A DNA stretch of 58,047 nt from Lachnospiraceae bacterium. Lineage in GTDB: Bacteria; Bacillota; Clostridia; Lachnospirales; Lachnospiraceae. The DNA is taken from NCBI GenBank assembly GCA_024685005.1, contig JAIKWF010000081.1, positions 1-58,047 on the forward strand. Reading direction: 5' to 3'. How positions within the stretch are numbered: position 1 is the stretch's first letter; each line of letters opens with the position of its first letter. Position numbers and translations under genes: made by a program. Below, in pieces: positions 33,627 to 42,381 of this stretch. Below the pieces are notes generated by a model that was given only the letters and a program-made list of their open reading frames with translations, was not told the DNA's origin and did no database searches.

Positions 33627-34475
33627 TTATTTTACTGCACCGGTAATACCTTCCGTAAATCTCTTCTGCAGTACGAAGAAGATTACCAATGTAGGAATTG
33701 TACTGAACAATACGCCCATCATCAGCTTACCGTAATCAACCGAGTAACCGTTCGCCATGTTGGCGATCAGGATCGGCATGGTCTGTGCCTTATTTTCTGT
33801 CATTACGACACGGGGCCACAGATAGGAATTCCATGCGTTCATGAAGATGATAACCGCTGCTGCTGCGTAGGTTGCCTTCATGATGGGCATATACATCTTA
33901 TAGAAGATGGCAAACTCCGAAAGACCGTCGATACGGGCAGCCTCAAAAATATCCACAGGGAAGTTTCTCGAGTTCTGCCTGAACATCATGATCATAAACG
34001 GTGTAGAAACTGCCGGGAGCACGAAACCTGCAGATGTGTTAAGCAAATGCAGATGGCTCATCATGGAGAACAGCGGGATCATGGTTGCCACGCCGGGGAT
34101 CATCATACCCATCAGCAGGATACCGAAGAGCAGATCCTTTTTCTCATCATGGTAAAGTTCGAAACCGTAACCGGCCAGGGAGCAGACGATCAGACAAAGG
34201 ATTGTCTGGATTGCCGCATACTTAAAGGAGTTTCCCATACCCTGCCAAAGATTTGTTTCTTTGACCAGATTGGTAAAGTTTGTAGCTGCTTCCGTTCCGA
34301 AAAACATTTTACCCCTTGCCACATCAGCGGTATTATTGGTAGCCGCCGTCATCATCCAGTAAATCGGAAATACCGAAAGGATGGACACGATGGTAAGGAA
34401 AATATAAGACGGGATCAACCTTTTTTGGCTTGCACTCATATCGCTTTTTTGTTTTTTATTAGTCACGTGTATCAC
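33627..34475 (-). CDS. sugar ABC transporter permease (MalG/CUT1 type)
   Basis: A 282-residue permease with six membrane helices and the CUT1 EAA loop FEAARIDGLSEFAIFYKMYM near residue 190, with IFFVLQKRFTEGITGAVK at the end, which is typical for MalG-like subunits. With the second permease and the binding protein it imports an oligosaccharide, probably a beta-galactoside given lacZ and galK. No ATPase subunit is encoded in the operon; CUT1 systems often share one ATPase encoded elsewhere. The start overlaps the preceding permease gene by 17 bases. Confidence 0.92.
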   Translation of the reverse strand: MIHVTNKKQKSDMSASQKRLIPSYIFLTIVSILSVFPIYWMMTAATNNTADVARGKMFFGTEAATNFTNLVKETNLWQGMGNSFKYAAIQTILCLIVCSLAGYGFELYHDEKKDLLFGILLMGMMIPGVATMIPLFSMMSHLHLLNTSAGFVLPAVSTPFMIMMFRQNSRNFPVDIFEAARIDGLSEFAIFYKMYMPIMKATYAAAAVIIFMNAWNSYLWPRVVMTENKAQTMPILIANMANGYSVDYGKLMMGVLFSTIPTLVIFFVLQKRFTEGITGAVK

Positions 34476-35358
34476 CTACTTTCAGATTGATAACTGCCAG
34501 GATTGCAACCATGATAAATACTACAAAGGACATCGCGGATGCATAACCGAAGTTGGCAACGCCGGTACCGAATGCATTGTTGTAAATATAATGTGACATG
34601 GTCTGCGTGGTTCCTGCAGGGCCGCCGCCTGTCAGGTTTACGGACTCATCAAACAGCTGCAGTGTTCCGTTAATGGAAAGGATCACTGTCATGATGATGA
34701 CCGGTTTCAGCAGGGGCACTGTAATATGCCAGAATGTCTTCCATCCGTCAGCGCCGTCGATTCGGGCTGCCTCATAAAGGGAATACTCGATATTCTGCAT
34801 ACCAGCCAGATAGAATACCATATTGTAACCTGTCCACCGCCAGATCAACGCAATGATGATTACCATACGTGCTGTGGAAGTGGTTCCCAACCAGTTGATG
34901 TTATCTGAGATAAGATGTAACTTCATCAAAATGGAGTTGATCAGACCCTGTGTTGCAAACAGGGATTTAAAGATCAGGGAGTAGGAAACAAGGGAAATAG
35001 AGCAGGGAAGGAATACACAGGTACGGAATACCCCGCGGAATTTCAGATCCTTGTTGTTCAAAAGGTGCGCAAGCAAAAGTGCCACCAACAGCATGATGGG
35101 TACCTGTACGATCAGATACAGGAAAGTGTTCTTCAGGGATGTAACGAACAACTTATCCTTCATCATTCTGGAATAGTTAAACACGATCGGATCAGCAAAC
35201 TTCATGTTAGCTGCCGAGCCGGTCTTGAAGGAAGTCAGGAATGCGGAGATCATCGGCCAGAACTGGAAAATGATGATCAGGACCGTGCCGAGAAGAAGGA
35301 ACAACCATCCGGCAACTTCCTGCTTATGTCTTACTGTACTAGGCTTTTTCTCTTTCAA
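34459..35358 (-). CDS. sugar ABC transporter permease (MalF/CUT1 type)
   Basis: A permease of about 299 residues with six membrane helices and the EAA loop YEAARIDGADGWKTFWHITV near residue 205, followed by PLLKPVIIMTVILSINGTLQ. It pairs with the MalG-type permease. I favour the TTG start at 35358, since AAAGGGGG lies 8 bases upstream. The ATG at 35376 (MKGGIY) has no clear ribosome site. The 11-base hairpin at 35393-35420 lies between it and the binding-protein gene. Confidence 0.9.
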   Translation of the reverse strand: MKEKKPSTVRHKQEVAGWLFLLLGTVLIIIFQFWPMISAFLTSFKTGSAANMKFADPIVFNYSRMMKDKLFVTSLKNTFLYLIVQVPIMLLVALLLAHLLNNKDLKFRGVFRTCVFLPCSISLVSYSLIFKSLFATQGLINSILMKLHLISDNINWLGTTSTARMVIIIALIWRWTGYNMVFYLAGMQNIEYSLYEAARIDGADGWKTFWHITVPLLKPVIIMTVILSINGTLQLFDESVNLTGGGPAGTTQTMSHYIYNNAFGTGVANFGYASAMSFVVFIMVAILAVINLKVGDTRD

Positions 35359-35392
35359 GTAAATGCCCCCTTTCATTTCTCACTTTGTAACA

Positions 35393-35420
35393 AACGGGGA
35401 ACGAATTAGCGTTCCCCGTT
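35393..35420 (-). other. perfect hairpin between the sugar-binding protein and permease genes
   Basis: An 11-base perfect stem (AACGGGGAACG / CGTTCCCCGTT) with a 6-base loop and no U-run. Placement after the binding-protein gene is the same as at 16764-16792, which suggests an mRNA segment boundary that keeps binding protein in excess. Confidence 0.75.
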
Positions 35421-35453
35421 CATAAGATGGTTCATTTGAATTACTGACTTTGA

Positions 35454-36884
35454 TTAATTCTGGCTTCCGGCGATCTCAAATTCGATCTGCTCCTGAGCTG
35501 CTTTAATCTCGTCATCAAGGTTAGCACCGTTAACAGTGTTGGTGATCGCATTACCAACCAGAGTTCTCAGGTTGTAGTGGAAGTCACTCTGCTGTACTAC
35601 GGGAACGCTGCCACCCATCTCAACGATATCGGAGTAGATTGCCTGTCCGTCAAAGAAGTCAACGCCTTCTTTGTAAACATCAGATGTACCTGCGGAGAGG
35701 CAGCAGGTGATAACGCCGCCGTCCTTCAGAGCTGCATCGTAGGTATCCTTGGAACCTTCGCCGCCACCGAATGTGTATGCAAGGAAGTCCTTAGCAAGAT
35801 CCGGCTTGTCGCAGTTTCCGGTGATGTAAAGAGAAGATCCACCGTTGGATGCATAACCCTGGTTGCTTCCATCAAGAGTAGGGATGGTGGTCAGTGCCCA
35901 CTTACCGCTGTTATCGCTAACCTGTTCGATGGTAGGAATGATCCAGTTACCGTTCATAACGCCTGCAACCTGATCGCCCATGATGGTCTGATCGGTGTAC
36001 TCACTCCAGGAGTTTGCAAGGATGATGGTGCCGTCCTTTGCGCCCTGTACGATTACTTCAAGTACTTTCTTGAAGGTCTCATTGCCTACAAGATCAGGTG
36101 TGGTGTTGTCTTTCCACTGAGACTGTCCTTCTGCCTGCATCAGCATGTAAGGAAGATCGTCGCCGGAGTGGTCCATGGAAAGAAGAGCCATTCCTGTTTT
36201 ATCCTTAACTTCTCTTGCGATCTCAAGCCATCTGTCCCAGGTAATACCTGTTACATCATCAATGGTATATCCGCACTGCTCAAGGATATCGGTACGATAA
36301 GCAAAGATTGCGGTACCGTTATCAACAGGTGCACCGTAGTGCTTGCCGCCGATGGTGCTGTAGGATAATTTTTCTTCACCGAAATCATCCCAATTGATGT
36401 CAGCACCTTCCAGATCCTGCCATGCATCCGGATAATCCGCAACGAACTTCTGGATGTAGTGGTCCTGGAATAATACGATATCAGGCAGTGCACCATAGTC
36501 TCCTGAGGAAGCTGCAAGGGTTACAGCCTGCTCTACATCCTGAGAACCTGACTGCTCAACAATGTTCAGCTTGAAGTCAGGATCCTTCGCCTGGAAAGCT
36601 TTCTCAGCTGCCTTCAGTGCAGGAATGTTGAAGTTTGCATCCCATGCATAAACAGACAGCTCGTGCTCGCCTTCGGAAGAAACGTCTGCGACTGCCGCGC
36701 CGGAATCTTCACCGCTGTCACCGGCATCAGCCGCAGCGTCGTCACCGGCATCAGCCGCAGCGTCGTCACCGGCATCTTCAGCAGGAGCATCCGTCTTAGC
36801 CGCATCTCCGCCTGAGCCACATCCGCACAGTGCCATTGCACCGACGGAAACCGCAAGGATCATCGATAACATTTTTCTTTTCAT
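35454..36884 (-). CDS. sugar ABC transporter substrate-binding lipoprotein
   Basis: A 476-residue lipoprotein. The signal MKRKMLSMILAVSVGAMALC ends with lipid Cys22, followed by a linker rich in Ala, Asp and Gly with an octad repeat (DAGDDAAA). The family 1 extracellular solute-binding domain starts near residue 65 (HELSVYAWDANFNIPALKAA, AFQAKDPDFKLNIVEQSGSQ) and keeps the usual GITWDRWLEIAREVKDKTG near 205. It binds an oligosaccharide, likely a galactoside by context. ATG 36884 has GGAGGG 7 bases upstream; an upstream in-frame ATG (36899) is within that site. It is the first gene after the promoter at 36968-36996. Confidence 0.92.
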   Translation of the reverse strand: MKRKMLSMILAVSVGAMALCGCGSGGDAAKTDAPAEDAGDDAAADAGDDAAADAGDSGEDSGAAVADVSSEGEHELSVYAWDANFNIPALKAAEKAFQAKDPDFKLNIVEQSGSQDVEQAVTLAASSGDYGALPDIVLFQDHYIQKFVADYPDAWQDLEGADINWDDFGEEKLSYSTIGGKHYGAPVDNGTAIFAYRTDILEQCGYTIDDVTGITWDRWLEIAREVKDKTGMALLSMDHSGDDLPYMLMQAEGQSQWKDNTTPDLVGNETFKKVLEVIVQGAKDGTIILANSWSEYTDQTIMGDQVAGVMNGNWIIPTIEQVSDNSGKWALTTIPTLDGSNQGYASNGGSSLYITGNCDKPDLAKDFLAYTFGGGEGSKDTYDAALKDGGVITCCLSAGTSDVYKEGVDFFDGQAIYSDIVEMGGSVPVVQQSDFHYNLRTLVGNAITNTVNGANLDDEIKAAQEQIEFEIAGSQN

Positions 36885-36967
36885 AACATGCCCTCCCAAC
36901 TGGTTTCATAAAAGCTTTCTGTATATTTCATCCAACTCAGAACGCTTTTTATTTCGTTACATTGTAC

Positions 36968-36996
36968 ATAATATACAAAAATCGCTCACAATACAA
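36968..36996 (-). promoter_or_regulatory. sigma-A promoter of the galactoside operon
   Basis: On the minus strand TTGTAT (36991-36996), 17 bases, TATTAT (36968-36973). It lies between the AraC gene and the binding-protein gene and is followed by a leader of about 75 bases. Confidence 0.7.
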
Positions 36997-37033
36997 GCTG
37001 CAATTCGGCAAAAAAAAGCGCAAATTCGAACAT

Positions 37034-37972
37034 TTACCATCCTCTGATGGCCAGAATATTCTGGTCAAGAAGCCTCGATTTGTAATTTGTTTTCCCTATT
37101 TTCCATTGATACGGGGTATTGTTCATAAATTTTCGAAAATTTCTATTAAACGTTGAGACCGAAGAAAACCCGCACTCCTCTGCGATCCTGTCCATGGAAT
37201 AGTTGTTCTTCTGCATGATCTCGCAGGATTTCTGGATACGTACAAGGTTTACATAATCCATCGGAGGCAGCTTTACGAAATCGCAGAAATGCCGCCGCAA
37301 ATGAACTTCCGAAACACCGCATACCCTGGCCAGGTCCGACACTTTCAGGTTCTTTGAATAATTTTCATCGATAAAGCGAAGGGCCGGAACGATCTGCTCA
37401 AATCCATGGATCGCCCGATCCGTACTCACTTCTTCTTTCGCCTCATCCTCCCTGCAGGTCCGGATCATCTCCATCAGAAACGTTTTTAAAAGATCCTTTG
37501 TGATCTCCCGATAGCCTCGTTTTTTGTCCCGGAATTCCCGCAGGATCTTGCACAGGATCCATTCCAGATCCGGCACCTCTTCTCCTTTCAGCATAACGGC
37601 CCGCCTGTTTATGATGGCAAGGTTTTCCGTCTGTCTTACGATATCATCCGGATAAATCTCTCTTATCAGGCTGTCCACATCCACAAACAGATACTCCCAG
37701 TAATCGATCTCTTTGGAGATCGTGGTATGCGGATAGTTGGAAGGGATCACAGTCAGCGTCCCGGAATCGTAGATCAGCCGGTCGGTTTCAAATCCTACCA
37801 CCCCATGACCGTCAAAGCAGTATCCGATCTCTAACAGATTGTGGAAATGCAGATTTTTGACATCCATTCCGTAAAGGCGCTTCCACTTGTCTCCGATGAG
37901 CGCCAGGGCACATTCGTCTTTGGGGATCTCATAAAACCTGAATTCTATGGTAGCCTCATTCTTTCTGTTCAT
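37034..37972 (-). CDS. AraC family regulator
   Basis: A 312-residue protein with an N-terminal cupin-type sensor domain (VKNLHFHNLLEIGYCFDGHG, TVIPSNYPHTTISKE) at about residues 35-150 and a C-terminal double helix-turn-helix at about 205-300 (LKVSDLARVCGVSEVHLRRH, SMDRIAEECGFSSVSTFNRN). AraC proteins of this type activate neighbouring sugar operons when they bind the sugar. It lies directly upstream of the galactoside operon in the same direction and is the obvious candidate to control the promoter at 36968-36996. ATG 37972 has GGAGGTGG upstream, better than the ATG at 37990. Confidence 0.9.
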   Translation of the reverse strand: MNRKNEATIEFRFYEIPKDECALALIGDKWKRLYGMDVKNLHFHNLLEIGYCFDGHGVVGFETDRLIYDSGTLTVIPSNYPHTTISKEIDYWEYLFVDVDSLIREIYPDDIVRQTENLAIINRRAVMLKGEEVPDLEWILCKILREFRDKKRGYREITKDLLKTFLMEMIRTCREDEAKEEVSTDRAIHGFEQIVPALRFIDENYSKNLKVSDLARVCGVSEVHLRRHFCDFVKLPPMDYVNLVRIQKSCEIMQKNNYSMDRIAEECGFSSVSTFNRNFRKFMNNTPYQWKIGKTNYKSRLLDQNILAIRGW

Positions 37973-38044
37973 ATCCACCTCCCGATACATCTGTCAATGA
38001 TTGTACCACAGATTCCCCGCGGATGGTATCGTTTTCATTCTAAG

Positions 38045-38074
38045 AAAAACTGCCGCATCCCTCTGTGCGGCAGT
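38045..38074 (-). terminator. intrinsic terminator after the Ig-like remnant
   Basis: ACTGCCGCA / TGCGGCAGT stem with an 8-base loop and TTTTTCTT on the minus strand. T-rich sequence follows on the plus strand as well. Confidence 0.85.
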
Positions 38075-38113
38075 CTTTCTTTACACTCTATTCTGCATTT
38101 AGTGTGTGTTAAC

Positions 38114-38848
38114 TTATTTTACGGTCACCTTTACGGTGGCTCCCACGCCGTTATCGTCGATCACTGCTGCGTTGCTGGTAAGATCACGGTTTTCAAAGGT
38201 TGCCGCTCTGGAAACAATGCGGTCCTCATTGTCATAAACTACAGGTGAAACAGCATTTGTCAGGTTCAGACCTTCTCCGACGGTGGCAGCAGCTGTGGGT
38301 TTTGTCTCCACTCTGTAGCCGCTAAGATCCTCGGAAGCCTCGGAGATCACAAACTCCACGATGGGATATTTGGGTTGATTGAATTTGGCAGATACCGGTT
38401 GACCATGGATGCAGTTATACTCCGCATCATCGGACAGAAGCCACTTAATGTAAACTTCTCCCGCTTTCTTTGCCTTCAGCGAAGTTCTGCCGGTTGCGGG
38501 ATTGACCACAATCTCCGCCAGTTCGGAGGATTGCAGTACATTTCCGTTCACATCACAAAGAGCCCAGTAACCCTCATCCGGATCATATCCGTTAAAGGGT
38601 ACATTGTAATCATTGTATCCTTCCGTCTGGAAAGCGCTGAGATTGAAGGCATCTCCCGTCATAAGTTCATTGTAATCTTCCCCTGCTGTAAGGCGGATCT
38701 CCGTCAGCTGATATAAGGGAAGCACGTCTCTGACCGTGGTGTTCTTTGCATTGGTGACCACGTTCATGGAAGCACCTTCCGACATAAACGGTATGGTTGT
38801 CGCCGTATTATTCAGGTCCTTCTCATTATCTCCCACCCCTGTCTGCAT
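38114..38848 (-). pseudogene. Ig-like surface protein fragment without signal peptide
   Basis: An open frame of 244 residues that reads like the C-terminal part of a secreted adhesin: VRDVLPLYQLTEIRLTAGED, VNPATGRTSLKAKKAGEVYI (a Big-2-like strand pattern) and a final VGATVKVTVK beta strand. It has no signal peptide and no ribosome site before ATG 38848. The frame stays open upstream through the terminator hairpin of the preceding Ig-like gene until a TGA just after that gene. I infer the remnant of a larger surface protein whose 5' part was lost, or that was once joined to the upstream gene. If expressed it would stay in the cytoplasm. It has its own good terminator. Confidence 0.5.
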
Positions 38849-38871
38849 ATTTATTCTGATTTTTATCGCGC

Positions 38872-38907
38872 AAAAAAAGGACAGGCGTGCAATTGCACCT
38901 GTCCTTT
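38872..38907 (-). terminator. intrinsic terminator of the Ig-like repeat gene
   Basis: AAAGGACAGG / CCTGTCCTTT stem around the palindrome TGCAATTGCA, with a seven-T run on the minus strand. Confidence 0.9.
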
Positions 38908-38922
38908 CGGGTCATATGGAAT

Positions 38923-40083
38923 TTATTTTACTCTCACCTTCACCGTTACAATGCTGCTTGTAGGAAGCGTATTGGCATTGCCGGTATCGGTAACACTGAT
39001 CTTTACTTTGTATTTTCCTTTTTTCAGGCCCTTCTTCAGGGTAAGATTTCCCTTTTTCGAAATCTTGAAATATTTTTTCTTCTTTTTCTTTGAAACGGAT
39101 TTCAGCTTATAGGTTACCTTTCCCCTGGCATTCTTTACTGAAAAAAGTTTCCCTGCCTTAACTTTCTTAGCCTTCTTTTTCAGCTTGGACTTCTTTGCTT
39201 TTACCTGCTTTTTCACCTTTACGGTCATATTGCCCGCTGCTTTCGCAATGGTAAAAGAGGTATCCACATTGTTGAATTTGTAATTGCCGCCGGATTTATC
39301 CTTTACGGTGATCTTTCCCGTTCCTGCATTCACGTTGTTGGAATAGCTTACGGTATACTCCGACTTTGAAACGGTTTTATTCCCGTCCTTTACGGTAATG
39401 GCAGGTTTGATCTCTTTTCCCGTATAGGAAAAATTGCCGCCTACGACCACTGTAGGTTGAATGACTTTTTTGGCAATGGAAAACTTCTTGGTGACCTTTC
39501 CGGTATAATTGTACTCCCGCTTCACCGCCACGGTCAGGGTATAACTTCCCGCTGCTTTCCCTTTATTGCCGGTGACCTTGTAATCGGAGGTGGGAACTGT
39601 CTTTCCTCCCAATGTCACCTTCGCCACCTTCTGGGTCTGGGTGTGGGTGTTATAAGTAAGGGCATCCCCCAACTTCACCTTTGCCTTGGCAAGATCTGCC
39701 GGTTGGATCACAAAGCTGCCGGATTCTCCAACAAAAATACCGGATTCCGTCTCGATCCTGACGATCTCTTTATAGGTCCCCGCATCGGTAGGCGCCTTAT
39801 TCGCCTCATAGGTTTTGCCGCTTCGAAGCGTTCCGTTGTAGCTGACGGTAGCTTTGGTCATATCCAGCTGCTGTCCGTCTGCGCTGCAAACCGGCGCAGG
39901 AAGCTTTTCTCCGTAGGTGCATCCCGCCTGGCTTACCGTCATTGTCCGGATCTGATCTTCCGGCTTGCCCTCAGGTGCGCCGTCTTTTGCAAGCACATCT
40001 CCCGGGATCAGCGAAAGCGTCATGATGCACGCTATCGCAAACGCCAGAATCTTCCTGCCTCTTCCATTTTGTTTCTTACACAT
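38923..40083 (-). CDS. secreted Ig-like repeat protein, lysine-rich C-terminus
   Basis: A 386-residue exported protein. Residues 1-32 are a signal peptide (RKILAFAIACIMTLSLIPGD, cut after VLA). Then come three Ig/MBG-type beta repeats of about 75-80 residues, seen in the parallel phrases DAGTYKEIVRIETESG, AAGSYTLTVAVKREYNYTGK and NAGTGKITVKDKSGGNYKF. Residues 290-386 are a very basic domain (KAKKSKLKKKAKKVKAGKLF, KGNLTLKKGLKKGKYKVKIS), probably bound to the anionic wall. The product is likely a cell-surface protein of unknown partner. A GGGG-type ribosome site precedes ATG 40083. The 170 bases upstream (40084-40253) contain no gene or riboswitch that I can recognise. Confidence 0.82.
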   Translation of the reverse strand: MCKKQNGRGRKILAFAIACIMTLSLIPGDVLAKDGAPEGKPEDQIRTMTVSQAGCTYGEKLPAPVCSADGQQLDMTKATVSYNGTLRSGKTYEANKAPTDAGTYKEIVRIETESGIFVGESGSFVIQPADLAKAKVKLGDALTYNTHTQTQKVAKVTLGGKTVPTSDYKVTGNKGKAAGSYTLTVAVKREYNYTGKVTKKFSIAKKVIQPTVVVGGNFSYTGKEIKPAITVKDGNKTVSKSEYTVSYSNNVNAGTGKITVKDKSGGNYKFNNVDTSFTIAKAAGNMTVKVKKQVKAKKSKLKKKAKKVKAGKLFSVKNARGKVTYKLKSVSKKKKKKYFKISKKGNLTLKKGLKKGKYKVKISVTDTGNANTLPTSSIVTVKVRVK

Positions 40084-40253
40084 TTCATTTTTCCCCTTTT
40101 TTTAGTATTACAATAGCCCCTCATCCGCCCCCCGCCGGTCTCGGGCTTATTCGTCTGTATCGTTGCCCCGCTGCTCGCTTTTCATCCGTAAAAAATAGAT
40201 AAGATACCGGATTTACGGTTTTTCCCACCCCGAAACCGAATCTTTTATCCTGA

Positions 40254-40615
40254 TCAGAAATCCCCTTCCAGGATCTCCCGAAACCGCTCCGAATAGAGCC
40301 GCAGGATCCTGTTTTTCAAAAGGCCGCATAAAAGGATGGCCCCAAGAGGGATGGCAGCGCCCAATATCATGTATCTGCCTCTGCCGGAAACCAGAATATT
40401 ATACACCGAATGGATGGTAATGGTAAAGGCCAGAAGCCCGTGATAACACCGCACAAAACATGCATGGCCCCCGTTCCGAAGCCCCTGATCAGCAAAAGCC
40501 AGAGATTGGCGGAACCGTTCTGGGTCAGGTAGCATGCATTTTCAAAGGTTGCAAACCCGATGGCCACCAGCAGAGGCGCCGCCAGACACAGATAGATATT
40601 CTCGATGTAATTCAC
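40254..40615 (-). pseudogene. PrsW-like membrane protease remnant (5' truncated, frameshifted)
   Basis: Two overlapping frames make one PrsW-like sequence: GTG 40615 (SD AGGAGG) gives YLCLAAPLLVAIGFATFENA, then LLLIRGFGTGAMHVLCGVIT. Near 40436 the frame changes, after which GLLAFTITIHSVYNILVSGR continues to a stop at 40254. FATFEN, the RGFGTGAMH helix and a later His are PrsW landmarks. The N-terminal helices and the EExxK motif of intact PrsW are missing, and one base is out of frame. I infer a non-functional remnant; a sequencing error could explain the frameshift but not the missing front part. It follows the ABC exporter gene by 23 bases. Confidence 0.65.
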
Positions 40616-40638
40616 AGCCCCTCCTCCTTTCCGGCCTT

Positions 40639-42369
40639 TTATTTTGTCCACTGATACAGCTGGGCATAGATCCCGTCTTTTGCCATCAGCTCATCGTGGG
40701 TTCCCGACTCTTCGATGCCCTTTTCCGTCAGCACTAGGATCCGCTGGGCATTTTTGATGGTAGAAAGCCTGTGGGCGATGACAAAGGTGGTCCTGTGGGA
40801 AGCCAGCCGCTCCAGGGACTCTTTTACGATGTTCTCGCTTTCATTATCCAAAGCGCTGGTTGCCTCATCAAAGATCAAAATCGGCGGGTTTTTCAAAAAC
40901 ACCCTGGCGATGGAAAGCCTCTGCTTTTGCCCGCCGGAGAGCTTGATCCCACGCTGACCGATATCCGTATCATAGCCGTTTGGCAGCTCCATGATAAAGT
41001 CATGGGCATTGGCAAGCTTTGCCGCCTCCATCACCTCTTCCCGGGAAGCCCCCGGTTTGCCGTAGAGGATATTTTCAAAAACCGTTCCCGCAAACAGATA
41101 TACATCCTGCTGCACGATACCGATGTTTCTGCGAAGACTGGCAAGGGTCACATCCCGGATATCCTTTCCGTCGATGCTGATGCTGCCCTTTGTCACATCG
41201 TAAAATCTGGGGATCAGGGAGCACAGCGTGGTTTTTCCCCCGCCGGAGGATCCCACCAGTGCCACATAGGAGCCCGCCTCCACGGACAAGTTGATGTGCC
41301 TAAGGACTCTGTGAGCCGTATCGTTGTATTTAAAGGATACATCATCAAACACGATATCTCCTTTTACATCCGTAAGTTCCTCAGCATCTGGGCTGTCCTT
41401 GATATCAGGCTCCACTGCCAGGATCTCCGTAAAGCGCTCAAATCCGGAGTATCCGTTCTGGAACTGCTCCGCAAAATCGATAAGCCTTCGGATGGGCTCT
41501 GTAAATACATTGATATACAGCAAAAATGTAATATAGTCGGACACGTCCACCATTTTTTTCGTCATCAGCACAGCCCCTGCCACGATGACCACCACATTGA
41601 TCAGGGTGGTAAAGGCAGTCATACCGCTGTGATACAGACCCATGTATTTGTAGCTTTCTCTCTTTGCCCGCAAAAAGCCGTCATTTCCGACCTTGAATTT
41701 TTCCCGCTCAATCCCTTCGTTGGCAAAGGATTTCACCACCCGGATCCCCGAAAGATTGTCTTCGATCTGGGCATTGATATTGCCGATCTGCACCCTGTTT
41801 TCCTTAAAGGCCCGCTTCATCCGCCGGTTCATGGCAAAGGCATATACAAACATCACCGGCAGAAGCACAAAAGCCGCCAGGGTCATATACCCGCTGATCC
41901 GGGACAGAATGATAAAAGCACCCACGATCTTGATAAAGGAGATGGCCAGATCCTCCGGCCCGTGATGCAAAAGCTCCGTGATCTCAAACAGATCGCTGGT
42001 GATCCTGCTCATGAGCCCTCCCACTTTCTGATCATCGTAAAAAGAAAAGGAAAGCTTCTGATAATGCTCAAAGATCTCCGCACGCATATCATATTCCATT
42101 TTCGCGCCCATCACATGGCCCACATAGGCCACAAAAAAATTGGCGCCCAGCTGCAGCAGTGCCAGCAGGATCATAAAGCCCCCCAGGGGCAGGATCTTTT
42201 CCATGGCAGCCGCCGGTTCCAGCTTTGTTACATCATTTGTAATATAACGTACCACCAGCGGGATCACCAGACTGATCATGGATGCTGCAAAAGCAAAAAA
42301 CAGATCCAGGAAAAAAGCCCCCATATAAGGCTTGTAATAACCCACCATTTTTTTCAGGTTTGCCTTCAT
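40639..42369 (-). CDS. ABC exporter, fused permease and ATPase
   Basis: A 576-residue half-transporter: six membrane helices at about residues 15-310 (type 1 exporter fold), then an ATPase domain with Walker A VGSSGGGKTTLCSL near residue 375, signature LSGGQKQRLSIARVFLK near 478, Walker B ILIFDEATSALD near 500 and the switch His in VIAHRLST near 533. Such proteins act as homo- or heterodimers to export lipids, peptides or drugs. No partner half-transporter is adjacent, so a homodimer is likely. Neighbouring teichoic-acid-type genes give a hint of an envelope substrate, no more. Confidence 0.93.
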   Translation of the reverse strand: MKANLKKMVGYYKPYMGAFFLDLFFAFAASMISLVIPLVVRYITNDVTKLEPAAAMEKILPLGGFMILLALLQLGANFFVAYVGHVMGAKMEYDMRAEIFEHYQKLSFSFYDDQKVGGLMSRITSDLFEITELLHHGPEDLAISFIKIVGAFIILSRISGYMTLAAFVLLPVMFVYAFAMNRRMKRAFKENRVQIGNINAQIEDNLSGIRVVKSFANEGIEREKFKVGNDGFLRAKRESYKYMGLYHSGMTAFTTLINVVVIVAGAVLMTKKMVDVSDYITFLLYINVFTEPIRRLIDFAEQFQNGYSGFERFTEILAVEPDIKDSPDAEELTDVKGDIVFDDVSFKYNDTAHRVLRHINLSVEAGSYVALVGSSGGGKTTLCSLIPRFYDVTKGSISIDGKDIRDVTLASLRRNIGIVQQDVYLFAGTVFENILYGKPGASREEVMEAAKLANAHDFIMELPNGYDTDIGQRGIKLSGGQKQRLSIARVFLKNPPILIFDEATSALDNESENIVKESLERLASHRTTFVIAHRLSTIKNAQRILVLTEKGIEESGTHDELMAKDGIYAQLYQWTK

Positions 42370-42381
42370 GGTATGTTCACC

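Noticed and set aside
33318-34490. A 390-residue plus-strand frame
   Set aside because: Antisense to lacZ and the MalG-type permease; rich in His and Cys as is typical for shadow frames.
40084-40253. Possible c-di-GMP riboswitch before the Ig-like gene
   Set aside because: I looked for GEMM-type conserved segments, since a cyclase is in the window, and found none.
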